From assembly GCF_001039355.2 (NCBI RefSeq), contig NW_019776057.1, positions 353,745-417,744 of the forward strand: a stretch of DNA of 64,000 bases, given 5' to 3'. The notes beneath the pieces were generated by a model that ran no database searches, was not told where the DNA came from, and was given only the letters and a program-made list of their open reading frames with translations. Position 1 is the stretch's first letter. The number at the start of each line of letters is the position of its first letter. The stretch comes from Lingula anatina. Its lineage: Eukaryota > Brachiopoda > Lingulata > Lingulida > Lingulidae. The position numbers and the translations under genes are program-made. Of the stretch, positions 40,944 through 51,327 are shown piece after piece.

Positions 40944-41977
40944 GGTAGACCGGGGCTAAACGCCCAGTCGGGGTCAAACGCCCACCCGCTTTTTTTCAGG
41001 TATTACGTATAAATACGCGTCTCGTGATGTTTTGTCCACTTCCGATTTCCAGCAGACTAATCCTCCATGACGGAGATGACCACAAACTAAAAAATAAGCA
41101 TTTTATGATAATTTGTTCATTTTTGCCTTGTTTACTGTTATTTAGCCTTTTCCTTAACATCAGTGACACCACCTACCAAATGCACGAATTCAAAAAACTT
41201 TGTTGGTGACAGATAGGATGGTATCAGACCTCCATACAAGTTTCGATGAAGTCAGATTGTATAAAACTTTTCCCGCCGAATTTTGAAAAAATATACAAAA
41301 TCTCACTTTGGGGCAAAACGCCCATGCTGATATGGGGCAAAACGCCTATAGTGGGCGTTTTGCCCCGATCACTGGGCGTTTTGCCCCCTTTCGTTTTTAA
41401 ATAAAAAATAATTCTAAAAAGATGCGGAAGTGTTCTTTCATGCATGTTTTTTTATTGTATATCATCAGTTATAACACTTATATGGGGAAAAGCCAAAGCA
41501 AGTGGCTGTACTAGGAACTTAATTTTGGAAGTATCACAGTGCCCTGTCGTAAAGAGTAGAATTACAGCTCATTCTGAATAAATTTGATGGGTATTTTTAT
41601 TATCTCAGTACCCCAAAATATTATATGTTGCTTTTAAAGGCTTACTAAGTTGACTCGTAGAAATATAATTTGATTTTATTTTGCTTTGTACAAAGGCGGG
41701 GCATAACGCCTATAGTTTGGGGCAAGACGCCCACGGTGGGCGTTTAGCCCCGTGGTGCGAGGCGTAATACCCCAGCCATGGGGCAAAAAGGCCGATTTTA
41801 TAATTTACCTATTTTTTACCTATAAGGTTTTTCTTTTGTTTGTTTCCAAAAGTGTTAGTATCAGTTTGTAGTCTAGACAGCCCTTCATAGTTAACACCCA
41901 CTTTGAACGGTCTATACCTTCAGCAGGGAAAATTGTGATGTTTCTTGCTTAAGGGGGGCGTTTAGCCCCGGTCTACC
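40944..41977. mobile_element. 1.03-kb DNA transposon made of palindromic GGGGC-AAACGCCC motifs
   Basis: Terminal inverted repeat GGTAGACCGGGGCTAAACGC on the left with its exact complement on the right. Inside are about ten more variants of GGGGC(A/T)AAACGCCC in both orientations, some as back-to-back pairs. No long reading frame, so non-autonomous or not a classical transposon. No clear target duplication next to the ends. Superfamily not recognised. Confidence 0.75.
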
Positions 41978-42486
41978 CCTACATAAGACCGACTGTATGT
42001 ACAAACACGTGGATTTGTCAGTAAAATCAGGGCATTTAGGCCTATCCCATAAGTGGTAATATACCATGAAGTGGTAATATACTATGAAGTATCTTAACAC
42101 ACGTCAATAAGGGAGATTAATCTAACCCACCTGTTCATCAAATTAGGCTATATAGGCTATAATTTGCAAACTGCCTTACTGCTATGTGTGTTCTGCATTG
42201 ATCAATTTCTCCGCTCTTCAGCAGAATCATCGTTAAATATTTGCCGGGTGACATGTAAGTAATCCCGGTGAACTATGTTGATGAGAAAAAATGTTGTGAC
42301 TGATGTGACTTTTTACGGATTTCATTATCATTTAACAAGTTCAGAACACCCAATCGTCTACCAAATGTTGCTACTATACAAATTGCTCTTATGTTGATTT
42401 ATTTTAAAAACGTGTATTTTTGCAGAATGGTTATTGAAGCTTATTGCTAATGTATACCTAATTCACATTTTCGGCAATAAAAACTA

Positions 42487-43873
42487 AACACACTGGACAA
42501 TAGAAGTGTTACCCCTACTGAGCCAATACTATGGGGGAGATAAATGACTGTGGAATGATATGCTCCTGGTATCATTTTATGAACATCAAATTTCACAAAA
42601 AATCACAAAATGAGAATAAAATATACATTCTACCAAAATATGCAGTTTCAAGTCCAAAATTAGCACTTAATGGCATAGCCACGTGACCTAATAATAGGTG
42701 CCAGTCTACGAGGCAAGGATTCATATAATTGTCTGATGCGTTCAGGGCTTATGCTGGCCCAAGCATGAAACAATAAATATAACAGAGTTTCTCTGCTGGT
42801 TAGACGGGCATTTGTCAAAAGTTTTGACATATCACTCCACACATTTTCTGTTACGTTTGCATCCGGACTCTGGGCAGGCCACATCAACCTGCGAATGTCC
42901 TGTTGGTCAAACTAATCATCAACTGCTCTGGGCCTGTGACAAGGAGCATTGTCATCCAGGTGAACAAATGGATAATTCCTGTCACCAAACATGTTAGTAA
43001 TAGATGGTAGCAAGCCTGACCCCAAAGCATCGATATATTTCCAGCGATTCATGTTTCCATCAGCCACTATCAATTCGCCCACGCCATGGATGCTGACGCA
43101 GCCCCACACCATGATGAATATGCTGCTCCGGGTCCGAAAATTCAGTGCATGTGGTTCAAATGCTTTACCAGCAGTTCGCCAGCATCGTACCCGTCTGTCA
43201 TCAGAGGTCAGACCAAAGCGACACTCATCAGAAAAAATATATAAGACCAATTGTCATGGACTGTCCAGTTCCAGATCCTGTTGACCCTAGTTCACTCTAC
43301 GTTGCCTGTTTTGTAACGATATAAGAGGTTTCAGTCTTGCTACCCTGCTGTACACTCTATGAGCATGTAACCGACGCCTAGCAATTTTCACAGACACATT
43401 CTTATGTGTGAAATTGTTCCACTGTCGTTGTCAGCTGACAAGCAATGTCGATCTTTGACAACCTGGACATCAAAATCAGTCGTCGGTCTTCACGGCCAGT
43501 AGTTTTTCTTGGACGACCCATCAGAGGCAATTTGTCTCTTGATCCAGTGTTTCTATACCGAGACCAGACCCTCTGCACGGTTCTGACTGAACAATTCAAT
43601 TGTATCGATATTCTGACATTGGTTATATTCCGCCTCTTCAGGTTAATAACTTGCACCTATAACCGTTAGAGAATTGCCTGTATCTTGTCACAATGGAGGA
43701 AGACAGGAATAACATTTGCTGTACATGTACAAGACCAACAATACAATCCCATGGTATAGCGGTTTTATACTCATTAGTCACATTATAAGTAGACCAGGCA
43801 TTATAAGTACCCAAGATCTGCCTACTTTTATTATTCTGAGTTAGGGGGTGACACTTCTATTGTCCAGTGTGCG
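42487..43873 (-). mobile_element. Tc1/mariner-like transposon, degenerate
   Basis: Terminal inverted repeats begin CACACTGGACAATAGAAGTG at both ends; TA dinucleotides sit two bases outside each end, as expected for Tc1/mariner insertion. Encodes a broken DD34E transposase on the minus strand. A second, partial copy follows at 44307, probably an assembly artefact. Confidence 0.9.
42660..43656 (-). pseudogene. Tc1-like DD34E transposase, broken
   Basis: The N-terminal part (43656-43402) has helix-turn-helix sequence and the GRPRKTT linker between the two DNA-binding subdomains. The catalytic part carries the first Asp in SDECRFGL, the second in DDNAPCHR, and the Glu in PDANVTENVW. Counting from the second Asp to the Glu gives 34 intervening positions, but one of them is an in-frame TAG (about 42914). 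A second in-frame TAG lies near 43289, and a frameshift separates the N-terminal part. It therefore cannot make an active enzyme as read. Confidence 0.9.
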
Positions 43874-44305
43874 TAAGTATAATAACTAAGCATAATATTT
43901 AAATTTAAATATCCCCATATATTTTCAACCAATCAGCAAAACTTATGAAACGTTCAGCAGAAGAAGCAATAATATAACAAAATATAACATTACAGTATTA
44001 TATGTACTTGTGGGTGTTTTCAAACGACTTTACACATCTGTAAACGCATTAATAATTACTGCAATACTAGCAATGACAACTACAGCAATATGATCAAATA
44101 TGTAAACGCGATGAACTGCAGTTTTAAACAATGTGTTTTTGTGTTTGAAAATACACTGTCGCTTTCTTGTGAAAATGTGAAAAATTAATCTATCAGTCAA
44201 CACGGTAATGGCATATTACACCTGTAAGGTAAATGATAATGGATAACAAAATTACTATAATGGGTGAAAAATGGAGCGCTGATGTCAATTAAACGGCTTT
44301 TAAAT
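43414..44305. repeat. Direct duplication unit 1 (892 bp), before the N at 44306
   Basis: Nearly identical to 44307-45071. It includes the transposase N-terminal region, the right end of the Tc1 element and 430 bases of flank. See the findings for why this is probably two alleles laid end to end. Confidence 0.9.
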
Positions 44306-44306
44306 N

Positions 44307-45071
44307 TTGTTCCACTGTCGTTGTCAGCTGACAAGCAATGTCGATCTTTGACAACCTGGACATCAAAATCAGTCGTCGGTCTTCACGGCCAGTAGTTTTT
44401 CTTGGACGACCCATCAGAGGCAATTTGTCTCTTGATCCAGTGTTTCTATACCGAGACCAGACCCTCTGCACGGTGCTGACTGAACAATTCAATTGTATCG
44501 ATATTCTGACATTGGTTATATTCCGCCTCTTCAGGTTAATAACTTGCACCTATAACCGTTAGAGAATTGCCTGTATCTTGTTACAATGGAGGAAGACAGG
44601 AATAACATTTGCTGTACATGTACAAGACCAACGATACAATCCCATGGTATAGCGGTTTTATACTCATTAGTCACATTATAAGTAGACCAGGCATTATAAG
44701 TACCCAAGATCTGAAACGTTCAGCAGAAGAAGCAATAATATAACAAAATATAACATTACAGTATTATATGTACTTGTGGGAGTTTTCAAACGACTTTACA
44801 CATCTGTAAACGCATTAATAATTACTGCAATACTAGCAATGACAACTACAGCAATATGATCAAATATGTAAACGCGATGAACTGCAGTTTTAAACAATGT
44901 GTTTTTGTGTTTGAAAATACACTGTCGCTTTCTTGTGAAAATGTGAAAAATTAATCTATCAGTCAACACGGTAATGGCATATTACACCTGTAAGGTAAAT
45001 GATAATGGATAACAAAATTACTATAATGGGTGAAAAATGGAGCGCCGATGTCAATTAAACGGCTTTTAAAT
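44307..45071. repeat. Direct duplication unit 2 (765 bp), after the N
   Basis: Matches unit 1 with a few substitutions and one 127-base deletion, which removes the Tc1 right terminal repeat (between AGATCTG and AAACGTTC). Its transposase fragment differs by SVS in place of SVR. Confidence 0.9.
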
Positions 45072-45490
45072 GCATGTTGGATAATTGCCTTTTCAGTTAC
45101 AAGATGACTAGATCAGTGTACTCTTATATACTGTAAGTGGCGGCAATGTGCGTCTAGTAAATAGTATAAATTCTGATGTATCCATACGTTGATGCAGAAA
45201 AGTGAATAGTAGGTATTTTATCTTTGGATATGAAGCAAGAAACTGATCTGCGAGAAAGGAATTCATGGCCGTGTCGAGACTCAAGTACAAACGAGTGTAT
45301 CATTGATGAACACAGTTGAACATACTTAGCCTACTTAGTTTGACAAACGTCATCTGCAGATTATTTATATTTGGGAGGAGAATTTGCCCTTTGCACACAG
45401 GGCATTTCAAACAACACTTTTCCGATATCGCATACAACGCAAATCGAAGGGATCGATCGGTAGAATTTTGAATTTCGCCACAATTTTGAA

Positions 45491-46537
45491 ATGATAGAAC
45501 TAAAGGCGAAAAATTTAACAGCATCATGGAGAAATAAGTCAGATTTTGACTTCAGTGCCGTTTATGACATCGATGAATACTATATCTTGAGCCCTGTTTT
45601 TATATCAATGAGTCTGGTTGGAATTATATTAAATGTTCTCTCTTTTTTGGCTGTAAGGATGGTGGCCCGTAAGGAATCTAGTGTCCATCTCATTTTGCTC
45701 CAAAACTTGGCGGTGGCGGATGTTCAAGTGTTTCTGTATTTTCTGATCTTGTCGGTGTTTGACCTGGCTTCTGACGAATACGAAGATACATCTGTTTTAC
45801 TGGCAACCTGTTACTATTTCATCATTAGTCTGAGTATAGACATAACTTTAACAAGCTCAATGGGCATTATTCTCGGGCTTATTATCAACATGTATTTTGC
45901 CATATGCAAACCGCTGAGGTATATTTCCATTGTTACAAAGAGACGTATTTATACATATCTAACTGCAGTGTGGCTTATTTCATTTTTCATTCCGTCGTTT
46001 ACCGTTCTTAGACAAATGCTGCTAGCGAATGCTGACAATCATATGGATGAGGGCCTTCTTGTATCATTTTGCTTTCATTATATTTCAAACTTTTACAAAG
46101 AACGCGGAGTAGATAAGTACATATCGCCAGTTTTCGTAGCAATTTTACTTGTGATAACATTTGCTTTCCAAATACCAATAGTGCGAACGATTGCAACTAA
46201 AACACCGGTGGATGCGACATCTGATTCCACTAAAAACGAAAATGAAAGTGAGATGTCACAATCAAGCGCTGGGTCTGCTCAACTGAGAAAAATTTCAATG
46301 GTGAAAATTGTCTGCATATTGTTCGGTTCATTCATCATTTTCTGGAGTCCTTTTATCCTAAGTTCAGTATTTTATTCGAAAATGGACATTACGACATTTG
46401 TTCTCGTCCGAGACTGCACGTATGTGTGGCTTGCCTTAAATTCGTTATCAAATCCAATAGTATACGGGATAAGACTGCGTGAAATAAGGGCTGGATACAA
46501 AACTTTATGTATGAAATGTGCTTGGTGGCAACGGTAG
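45491..46537 (+). CDS. Rhodopsin-class GPCR, intronless, lacking the DRY arginine
   Basis: 348 residues, seven hydrophobic segments, single exon. N-glycosylation sites NLT (8) and NKS (15) precede TM1. Class A landmarks: N48 in GIILNVLSF, D77 in LAVAD, W285 and P287 in FWSP, and NPIVY at 321-325. The ICL2 signature AICKPLRY resembles olfactory-type and related receptors. The DRY position reads NMY (133-135), so the normally invariant Arg3.50 is Met. C107 and C194 could form the TM3-ECL2 disulfide. AATAAA lies at 46751, 214 bases after the stop. Ligand unknown. Paralogue of the gene at 48753-49991, convergent with it. Confidence 0.9.
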   Translation: MIELKAKNLTASWRNKSDFDFSAVYDIDEYYILSPVFISMSLVGIILNVLSFLAVRMVARKESSVHLILLQNLAVADVQVFLYFLILSVFDLASDEYEDTSVLLATCYYFIISLSIDITLTSSMGIILGLIINMYFAICKPLRYISIVTKRRIYTYLTAVWLISFFIPSFTVLRQMLLANADNHMDEGLLVSFCFHYISNFYKERGVDKYISPVFVAILLVITFAFQIPIVRTIATKTPVDATSDSTKNENESEMSQSSAGSAQLRKISMVKIVCILFGSFIIFWSPFILSSVFYSKMDITTFVLVRDCTYVWLALNSLSNPIVYGIRLREIRAGYKTLCMKCAWWQR

Positions 46538-47134
46538 AAGGTTGACCTCTGCATGAAGAAAGAAAAGCATTTTTATGGCGAGTATAGCATATGTATTTAG
46601 GCTGCAGAGTATAGGACAGTCTACTTCATGAAAAATAGCAAGGCAACCATCAGATATACATGTATGTTGCACCTACATTGTAATACGGTGTTTTCAAAGG
46701 ATATATTTTTGTGATGTATTTGTATTTTATGGTGTCATAACTACAGAAAGAATAAAATAAGTACTTCTTTAGAAATATAGAAATGTTTATCAAGTATTTA
46801 CAAATATTAATTGTGAACTGTTAACTGATAGAATGCACGATTTTAACATTTGTACGGACGTACTTAAGTTCATTACTTGTTAGATTCCCCATTTTCACTG
46901 ACAGTGACGTACTAGTTTTCAGAATTCAAATCAATCTTGTGATATTTTAGAACATTTAGTGGTGAAACTTAAGAGAAACCAACCATGAAGCCGCACATGT
47001 ACCACTTACGACGATATTTTTCCTGTAACGAATCTTCTTTGACCATCTTCTTTTTTTCCTGTAATGAATCTTCCAGTGTCGACTGCGGAAGATAGCACAT
47101 TTCAACATTTTTGTGGCTTTCAGAAGTATTACAC
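46538..47134. other. 3' untranslated and intergenic sequence
   Basis: Contains the AATAAA of the upstream receptor; no other feature recognised. Confidence 0.6.
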
Positions 47135-47206
47135 AGGTTTCACTGAGATTTCGACTCGGATCGCTGGATTCAGAGTCCAGAGTGCTTAACATTACACCAT
47201 GGAACC
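47135..47206 (-). pseudogene. tRNA-Gln(CTG) relic
   Basis: 72 bases aligning end to end with the intact tRNA at 40567 with about six differences. The anticodon CTG is kept. The acceptor stem has one mismatch (GGTTCCA against TGAAACC), the T loop TTCAAAT has become TCGAAAT and its stem is mispaired, and the D loop is altered. This points to a decayed copy, probably not transcribed into a working tRNA. Confidence 0.85.
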
Positions 47207-47414
47207 CTCTTGTTATGACGGTTGACTGTAACCGTACAAGGGGGGGGGGGCAAGGAATCTTGTGGTGGACTGATATGACGGAATATTCACACTTGAATGC
47301 AAGGGAGTAATCTTGATCATGCGTAGGACGTTTTAACAGTTTTTGTAGATACGTATATCACAATGTTCACCACAGTTTTGAATGACATTGGATTTCGATC
47401 AGGAAAGAAATTTT

Positions 47415-47785
47415 CACCTTACAAAACTGACCAAAAGCGTATTCATTTTGTTTGGATTTTATGTTATTTTCCAGAGATATTTTCTGATAGTCTTCCAAAT
47501 TATCTTTGTTGATCCATCGTCCATTTTTGATCGTCTTCCGACAGAAAAATTAGATGCTGGTCATTGTAAACTTGAACAATTCTGACCGTCTTCCGAAAGA
47601 CCCAGACTACGGCCTCCGTCCACCTTTATTCGAAGACAGACATTTGTTCTGGCACAATATTGCAGTTACATGTTACACGCAGTTTATATATATAATAAAA
47701 GTTAATAAAACCTGTGTTACATGGATTAGGACTGCGTAAAATAAGTGCTGGGCACAAAGCTATATTTCTGAACTGTACTTGGTGA
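47415..47785 (+). pseudogene. Decayed third GPCR copy (TM6-TM7-C terminus)
   Basis: Three blocks align in order with the receptor at 45491. Block 1 (about 47415-47480) reads LTKLTKSVFILFGFYVIF against LRKISMVKIVCILFGSFIIF, the TM6 start, with Gln in place of Trp6.48. Block 2 (about 47630-47680) matches TTTATTCGAA and TFVL..C.Y before TM7. Block 3 (47711-47785) reads PVLHGLGLRKISAGHKAIF and ends CTW-stop, matching PIVYGIRLREIRAGYKTLC at the C terminus. Stops and frameshifts separate the blocks, and an unrelated stretch containing two GTCTTCCGA copies sits between blocks 1 and 2. A polyadenylation signal AATAAA follows at about 47839. It is not translatable. Confidence 0.85.
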
Positions 47786-48468
47786 CAAAAATAAAAAATG
47801 CATGTGTGCTGAAAGTACTCTGAAAAGCTGTAAAGATTCAATAAAAGTTCTTATTTTGATAAATGATCTCATTAGACGGATTTTCGTTGAGTTTAGCGAT
47901 AATCCCGACAATTTGTCTCTTTTATGCACAGCACACTTGGAATAAGTTTTTCCTTCCAAATTTACCCATCAAATATAGTACAGGTGCTGAGTTTACTTAT
48001 GAGACGAAGAAAGCCAATATCATGAACAAATAATACAAAAAGTACACAATTATAGAGCCATAAGCATTTATTTATGCGCAGCTTGAGTCGGTGGCCATGA
48101 ATACCAAGAACACTCATAGACATATAACAACTCTATTTACAAGTAAAACTATACAAATGATAATCAGGTTTTGCAATATCTTGATGGCTTCGTATTGAGG
48201 AACATTTTAGACCGTTGAACAACATTAGATTTGTTCCGTTCTCTTTCAACAATCTATTTTGCTGCTTAAAATATAATCTTAATATCGTCAAAACGCCGTA
48301 AGAGATAACGCTCTGAGGTAAAAAGCCCACCGTACTGTATTTCATGTTAATGTTATTATTTTCGTTATTTTTTCATCTGCATAACATATTTATATCAATG
48401 TACTTGAGAAATAACATAATAAATGGCAATTCAAGAATTAAAAAGCAGCTGGCACTCATATGATTTTT
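47786..48468. other. Intergenic between GPCR relic and second receptor
   Basis: Nothing recognised apart from possible 3' processing signals. Confidence 0.6.
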
Positions 48469-48714
48469 ACCTCCGCCAAGGAGGTTATGTTTTCACCCCT
48501 GTTTGTTTGTTTGTCTGTTTGTCTGTCTGTCATCAACATAACTCAAACAGTTTTGGACCAATTTTGATGAAATTTACAGGAACTGTCAGAAGTGGGCCAA
48601 GGAAGAGATGATTAGTTTTTGGTGGTGATCCGGATCAATAATCAATCAATAATCAATAATAATAAAAAATTGCTGCCTTGGCGGAGGTCTGCGCTCTCGA
48701 GGTGCTTTTCTAGT
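48469..48714. repeat. Dispersed repeat, ACCTCCG...GTGCTTTTCTAGT family, copy 2
   Basis: Begins ACCTCCGCCAAGGAGGT and ends GAGGTGCTTTTCTAGT, with a GTTTGTTTGTCTG run after the start, as in copy 1 at 21497. It ends 38 bases short of the stop codon of the minus-strand receptor, so it probably contributes to that gene's 3' untranslated region. Confidence 0.75.
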
Positions 48715-48752
48715 TTCATGCTTACTACAGTTCTAACAATACATTCGAGATA

Positions 48753-49991
48753 TCAAGTAGGGGCAGCCCCAAAATTTGATCTGTCATCTCCATCAGTTGA
48801 AACCGCCGGTGTACAGTTTGTTAGGTTAATATCCCCGTCCCCAGATCCTGAAGTGGCGCGACATTCACATCGCCGAATGTCTGCAAAGAGCGCTTTATAA
48901 CCGGCACGAATTTCTGGTAGCCGTAAACCATACACGATAGGGTTGACCAGGGAGTGCAGCACCAGCCAAACAAAGGCGTAGTTTTGGACAAGCACAAGAG
49001 TTCTGAAGTCCATTGCTGGATAAAAGGCAGATGCTATGAAACAAGGCATCCAAAATGTCGCAAATGAGCCAAATAGGATCAGTGTAATTTTTACCATTCG
49101 TCCTATTCGGGAAATGTCATTTTCGGATGTCGCTGCGTTTGCTGCAGATTCCACATTGGCGTTATTACTCGGTGGAGATGTTGCAACTCGGCCTAGGGTT
49201 GCAGACGCTCGGGTTGTTCTTCTGATCTCTAAAACTATTCGAATTTGAAGGACGCTTATAATGAAAAATATGATAAGAACGAAAACGGGTAAGACGTAAG
49301 CGTCGATGTCTTCGTTCATGTAGTTATCATGTATGAGAGTGTAACAATATGCATCGAATAAGCTCCCTTCCTCATATTTTCCTTCAATAGTTTTGAAATG
49401 TTTCCCAACCGCAAAAGCTCCAACAATAAGAAAAGAAATTGTCCAAACTAAAGCCAGGTAAACATAAGCTCGCCTTTTGGTGACGATTGAACGTTGGTTC
49501 AATGGCTTGCAGACGGCAAAAAAAAGTTTGATGACAAGTCCAAGAAGAATCCCCATGGAGCTGACCAGAGCTATCTCTGAGATGAAATAAATCATGAATT
49601 CGCAGCAAAACATAAGCGTAATCGACGCGTCTTCTGGTCCAGCACCCGCCAGATGAACTACAGACACGCACAAAATGCTTACAAACAGCAGTGCATCGGC
49701 CACGGCCAAATTCTGCAGGAAAATATAATGGATACTGGAGGTGGAAGGTGGCATTCGTCTCAAAACCAGAAACGAAAGTGCGTTGAAAATGATTCCAATT
49801 AACGCTATGCCCAATTGGACATGGAACATAGGTTGCAATTCAGCTATTTCGAGAAGGAGCCGAAGTTCGAACAGCGTGTCATTTGAATCTAACTCCGATG
49901 AAAGGTTATCCTGCACCATTTTATCATATTCAGCAACAAATATTCGTATGTCGATAATGTTTTGTGCTTTGGTTATTAAAAAACACCTCAA
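48753..49991 (-). CDS. Rhodopsin-class GPCR, intronless paralogue, lacking the DRY arginine
   Basis: 412 residues from the first ATG. Met25 (49919) is the likelier start because it aligns with the paralogue and opens MVQDNLSSELDSNDT with two glycosylation sites. It shares GIIFNALSF, LQNLAVAD, the TM3 stretch SSMGILLGL, AVCKPL, SIVTKRR, FWMP and NPIVYGLRLPEIRAGYK with the receptor at 45491. The DRY position reads KLF (155-157 from the first Met), so Arg3.50 is again missing. C129 or C130 may pair with the Cys of AYCYTL. The third intracellular loop and C-terminal tail are longer than in the paralogue and rich in S, T, N and G. Ligand and coupling unknown. Confidence 0.9.
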   Translation of the reverse strand: MRCFLITKAQNIIDIRIFVAEYDKMVQDNLSSELDSNDTLFELRLLLEIAELQPMFHVQLGIALIGIIFNALSFLVLRRMPPSTSSIHYIFLQNLAVADALLFVSILCVSVVHLAGAGPEDASITLMFCCEFMIYFISEIALVSSMGILLGLVIKLFFAVCKPLNQRSIVTKRRAYVYLALVWTISFLIVGAFAVGKHFKTIEGKYEEGSLFDAYCYTLIHDNYMNEDIDAYVLPVFVLIIFFIISVLQIRIVLEIRRTTRASATLGRVATSPPSNNANVESAANAATSENDISRIGRMVKITLILFGSFATFWMPCFIASAFYPAMDFRTLVLVQNYAFVWLVLHSLVNPIVYGLRLPEIRAGYKALFADIRRCECRATSGSGDGDINLTNCTPAVSTDGDDRSNFGAAPT

Positions 49992-50157
49992 ACGTGTGTA
50001 CCGATGTACTAATCACTACATTCTACTTCATCTTCGATGTCGATTTGATAAAGTTTAAAGGCCATAGCTGTAAATATGAAAGCATTTCGCCTCCAAGAAC
50101 CTTTTCTTCTGTTTGCAATCCATGGCGCCTGGGGTCGGTTAAAGATGTCTCCTTCGA

Positions 50158-50690
50158 CTAACGAGTTCTCGTTACACCGTCGTTACCGTGCATATGATAA
50201 GGGATACTTAGCAAAGGACTCTTTAACGAGTTGCCAGCTAGGGACGACTGCATTAAACGAATCCCTGGTGTCCATAACACGGCCGCAAATAATTAACGAG
50301 CATGTATTAGCAGACATCATTCTTATGCATTAAAGGATAAGCGTCAGACCGTCAGAATGGCTTGAACGGAGCATATTCTTCAGAAAACATGCCCAACTAA
50401 TGATATCTTTATCCAAATTCACAAACTAGAATTTGTCAATTTTGAGCTTCAAAAAAAAAAAAAAAAAAAAAAAAAACTCCCTTTAGCTAGGTCTGGGAGT
50501 TTATGAGCTACGTGATCACGTGGTCCGATGACGACATACAAACCACCAGAGGAGAGAGCCAGCTTGTTAAGGCCCTTTTACACTGGATGGCGTCCCTTCT
50601 GCGTCCAGCAGTTCGGCCCCATTTGAGAGTTAAAGAATTATAATACTTTACGTGCCGACAACTGACCTATCATTGAGCATTCATTCTGAT
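50158..50690. repeat. Direct duplication unit 1 (533 bp), before the N at 50691
   Basis: Starts CTAACGAGTTCTCG and ends CATTCTGAT. Nearly identical to 50692-51225, differing in poly-A length and one small indel (CCCTTTAGC against CCCTATTAGC). Confidence 0.9.
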
Positions 50691-50691
50691 N

Positions 50692-51225
50692 CTAACGAGT
50701 TCTCGTTACACCGTCGTTACCGTGCATATGATAAGGGATACTTAGCAAAGGACTCTTTAACGAGTTGCCAGCTAGGGACGACTGCATTAAACGAATCCCT
50801 GGTGTCCATAACACGGCCGCAAATAATTAACGAGCATGTATTAGCAGACATCATTCTTATGCATTAAAGGATAAGCGTCAGACCGTCAGAATGGCTTGAA
50901 CGGAGCATATTCTTCAGAAAACATGCCCAACTAATGATATCTTTATCCAAATTCACAAACTAGAATTTGTCAATTTTGAGCTTCAAAAAAAAAAAAAAAA
51001 AAAAAAAAAACTCCCTATTAGCTAGGTCTGGGAGTTTATGAGCTACGTGATCACGTGGTCCGATGACGACATACAAACCACCAGAGGAGAGAGCCAGCTT
51101 GTTAAGGCCCTTTTACACTGGATGGCGTCCCTTCTGCGTCCAGCAGTTCGGCCCCATTTGAGAGTTAAAGAATTATAATACTTTACGTGCCGACAACTGA
51201 CCTATCATTGAGCATTCATTCTGAT
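50692..51225. repeat. Direct duplication unit 2 (534 bp), after the N
   Basis: Same ends as unit 1; only this copy continues into the right half of the MITE at 51106-51327, whose left half is present in both. Confidence 0.9.
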
Positions 51226-51327
51226 ACCAAATCAATGCTCGTGCCTCCTTATTAAGACAACAGCGATGCCAAATTTCATGGTCGCAGAAAGGACGCAGAA
51301 AGGACGCCGTCCAGTGTAAAGGGGGTA
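51106..51327. mobile_element. MITE with TAA target duplication
   Basis: Inverted ends CCCTTTTACACTGGATGGCG and CCCCTTTACACTGGACGGCG (complement), flanked by TAA at 51103-51105 and 51328-51330. A left fragment repeats at about 50572-50690 because of the duplication above. Confidence 0.8.

Noticed and set aside
44289-44549. Second Tc1-like transposase as an independent insertion
   Set aside because: It lies inside the 892/765-base duplication joined by an N, including non-transposon flank, so it is best explained as the other allele.
49036-49248. Open frames opposite the second receptor
   Set aside because: Antisense shadows of the receptor coding sequence.
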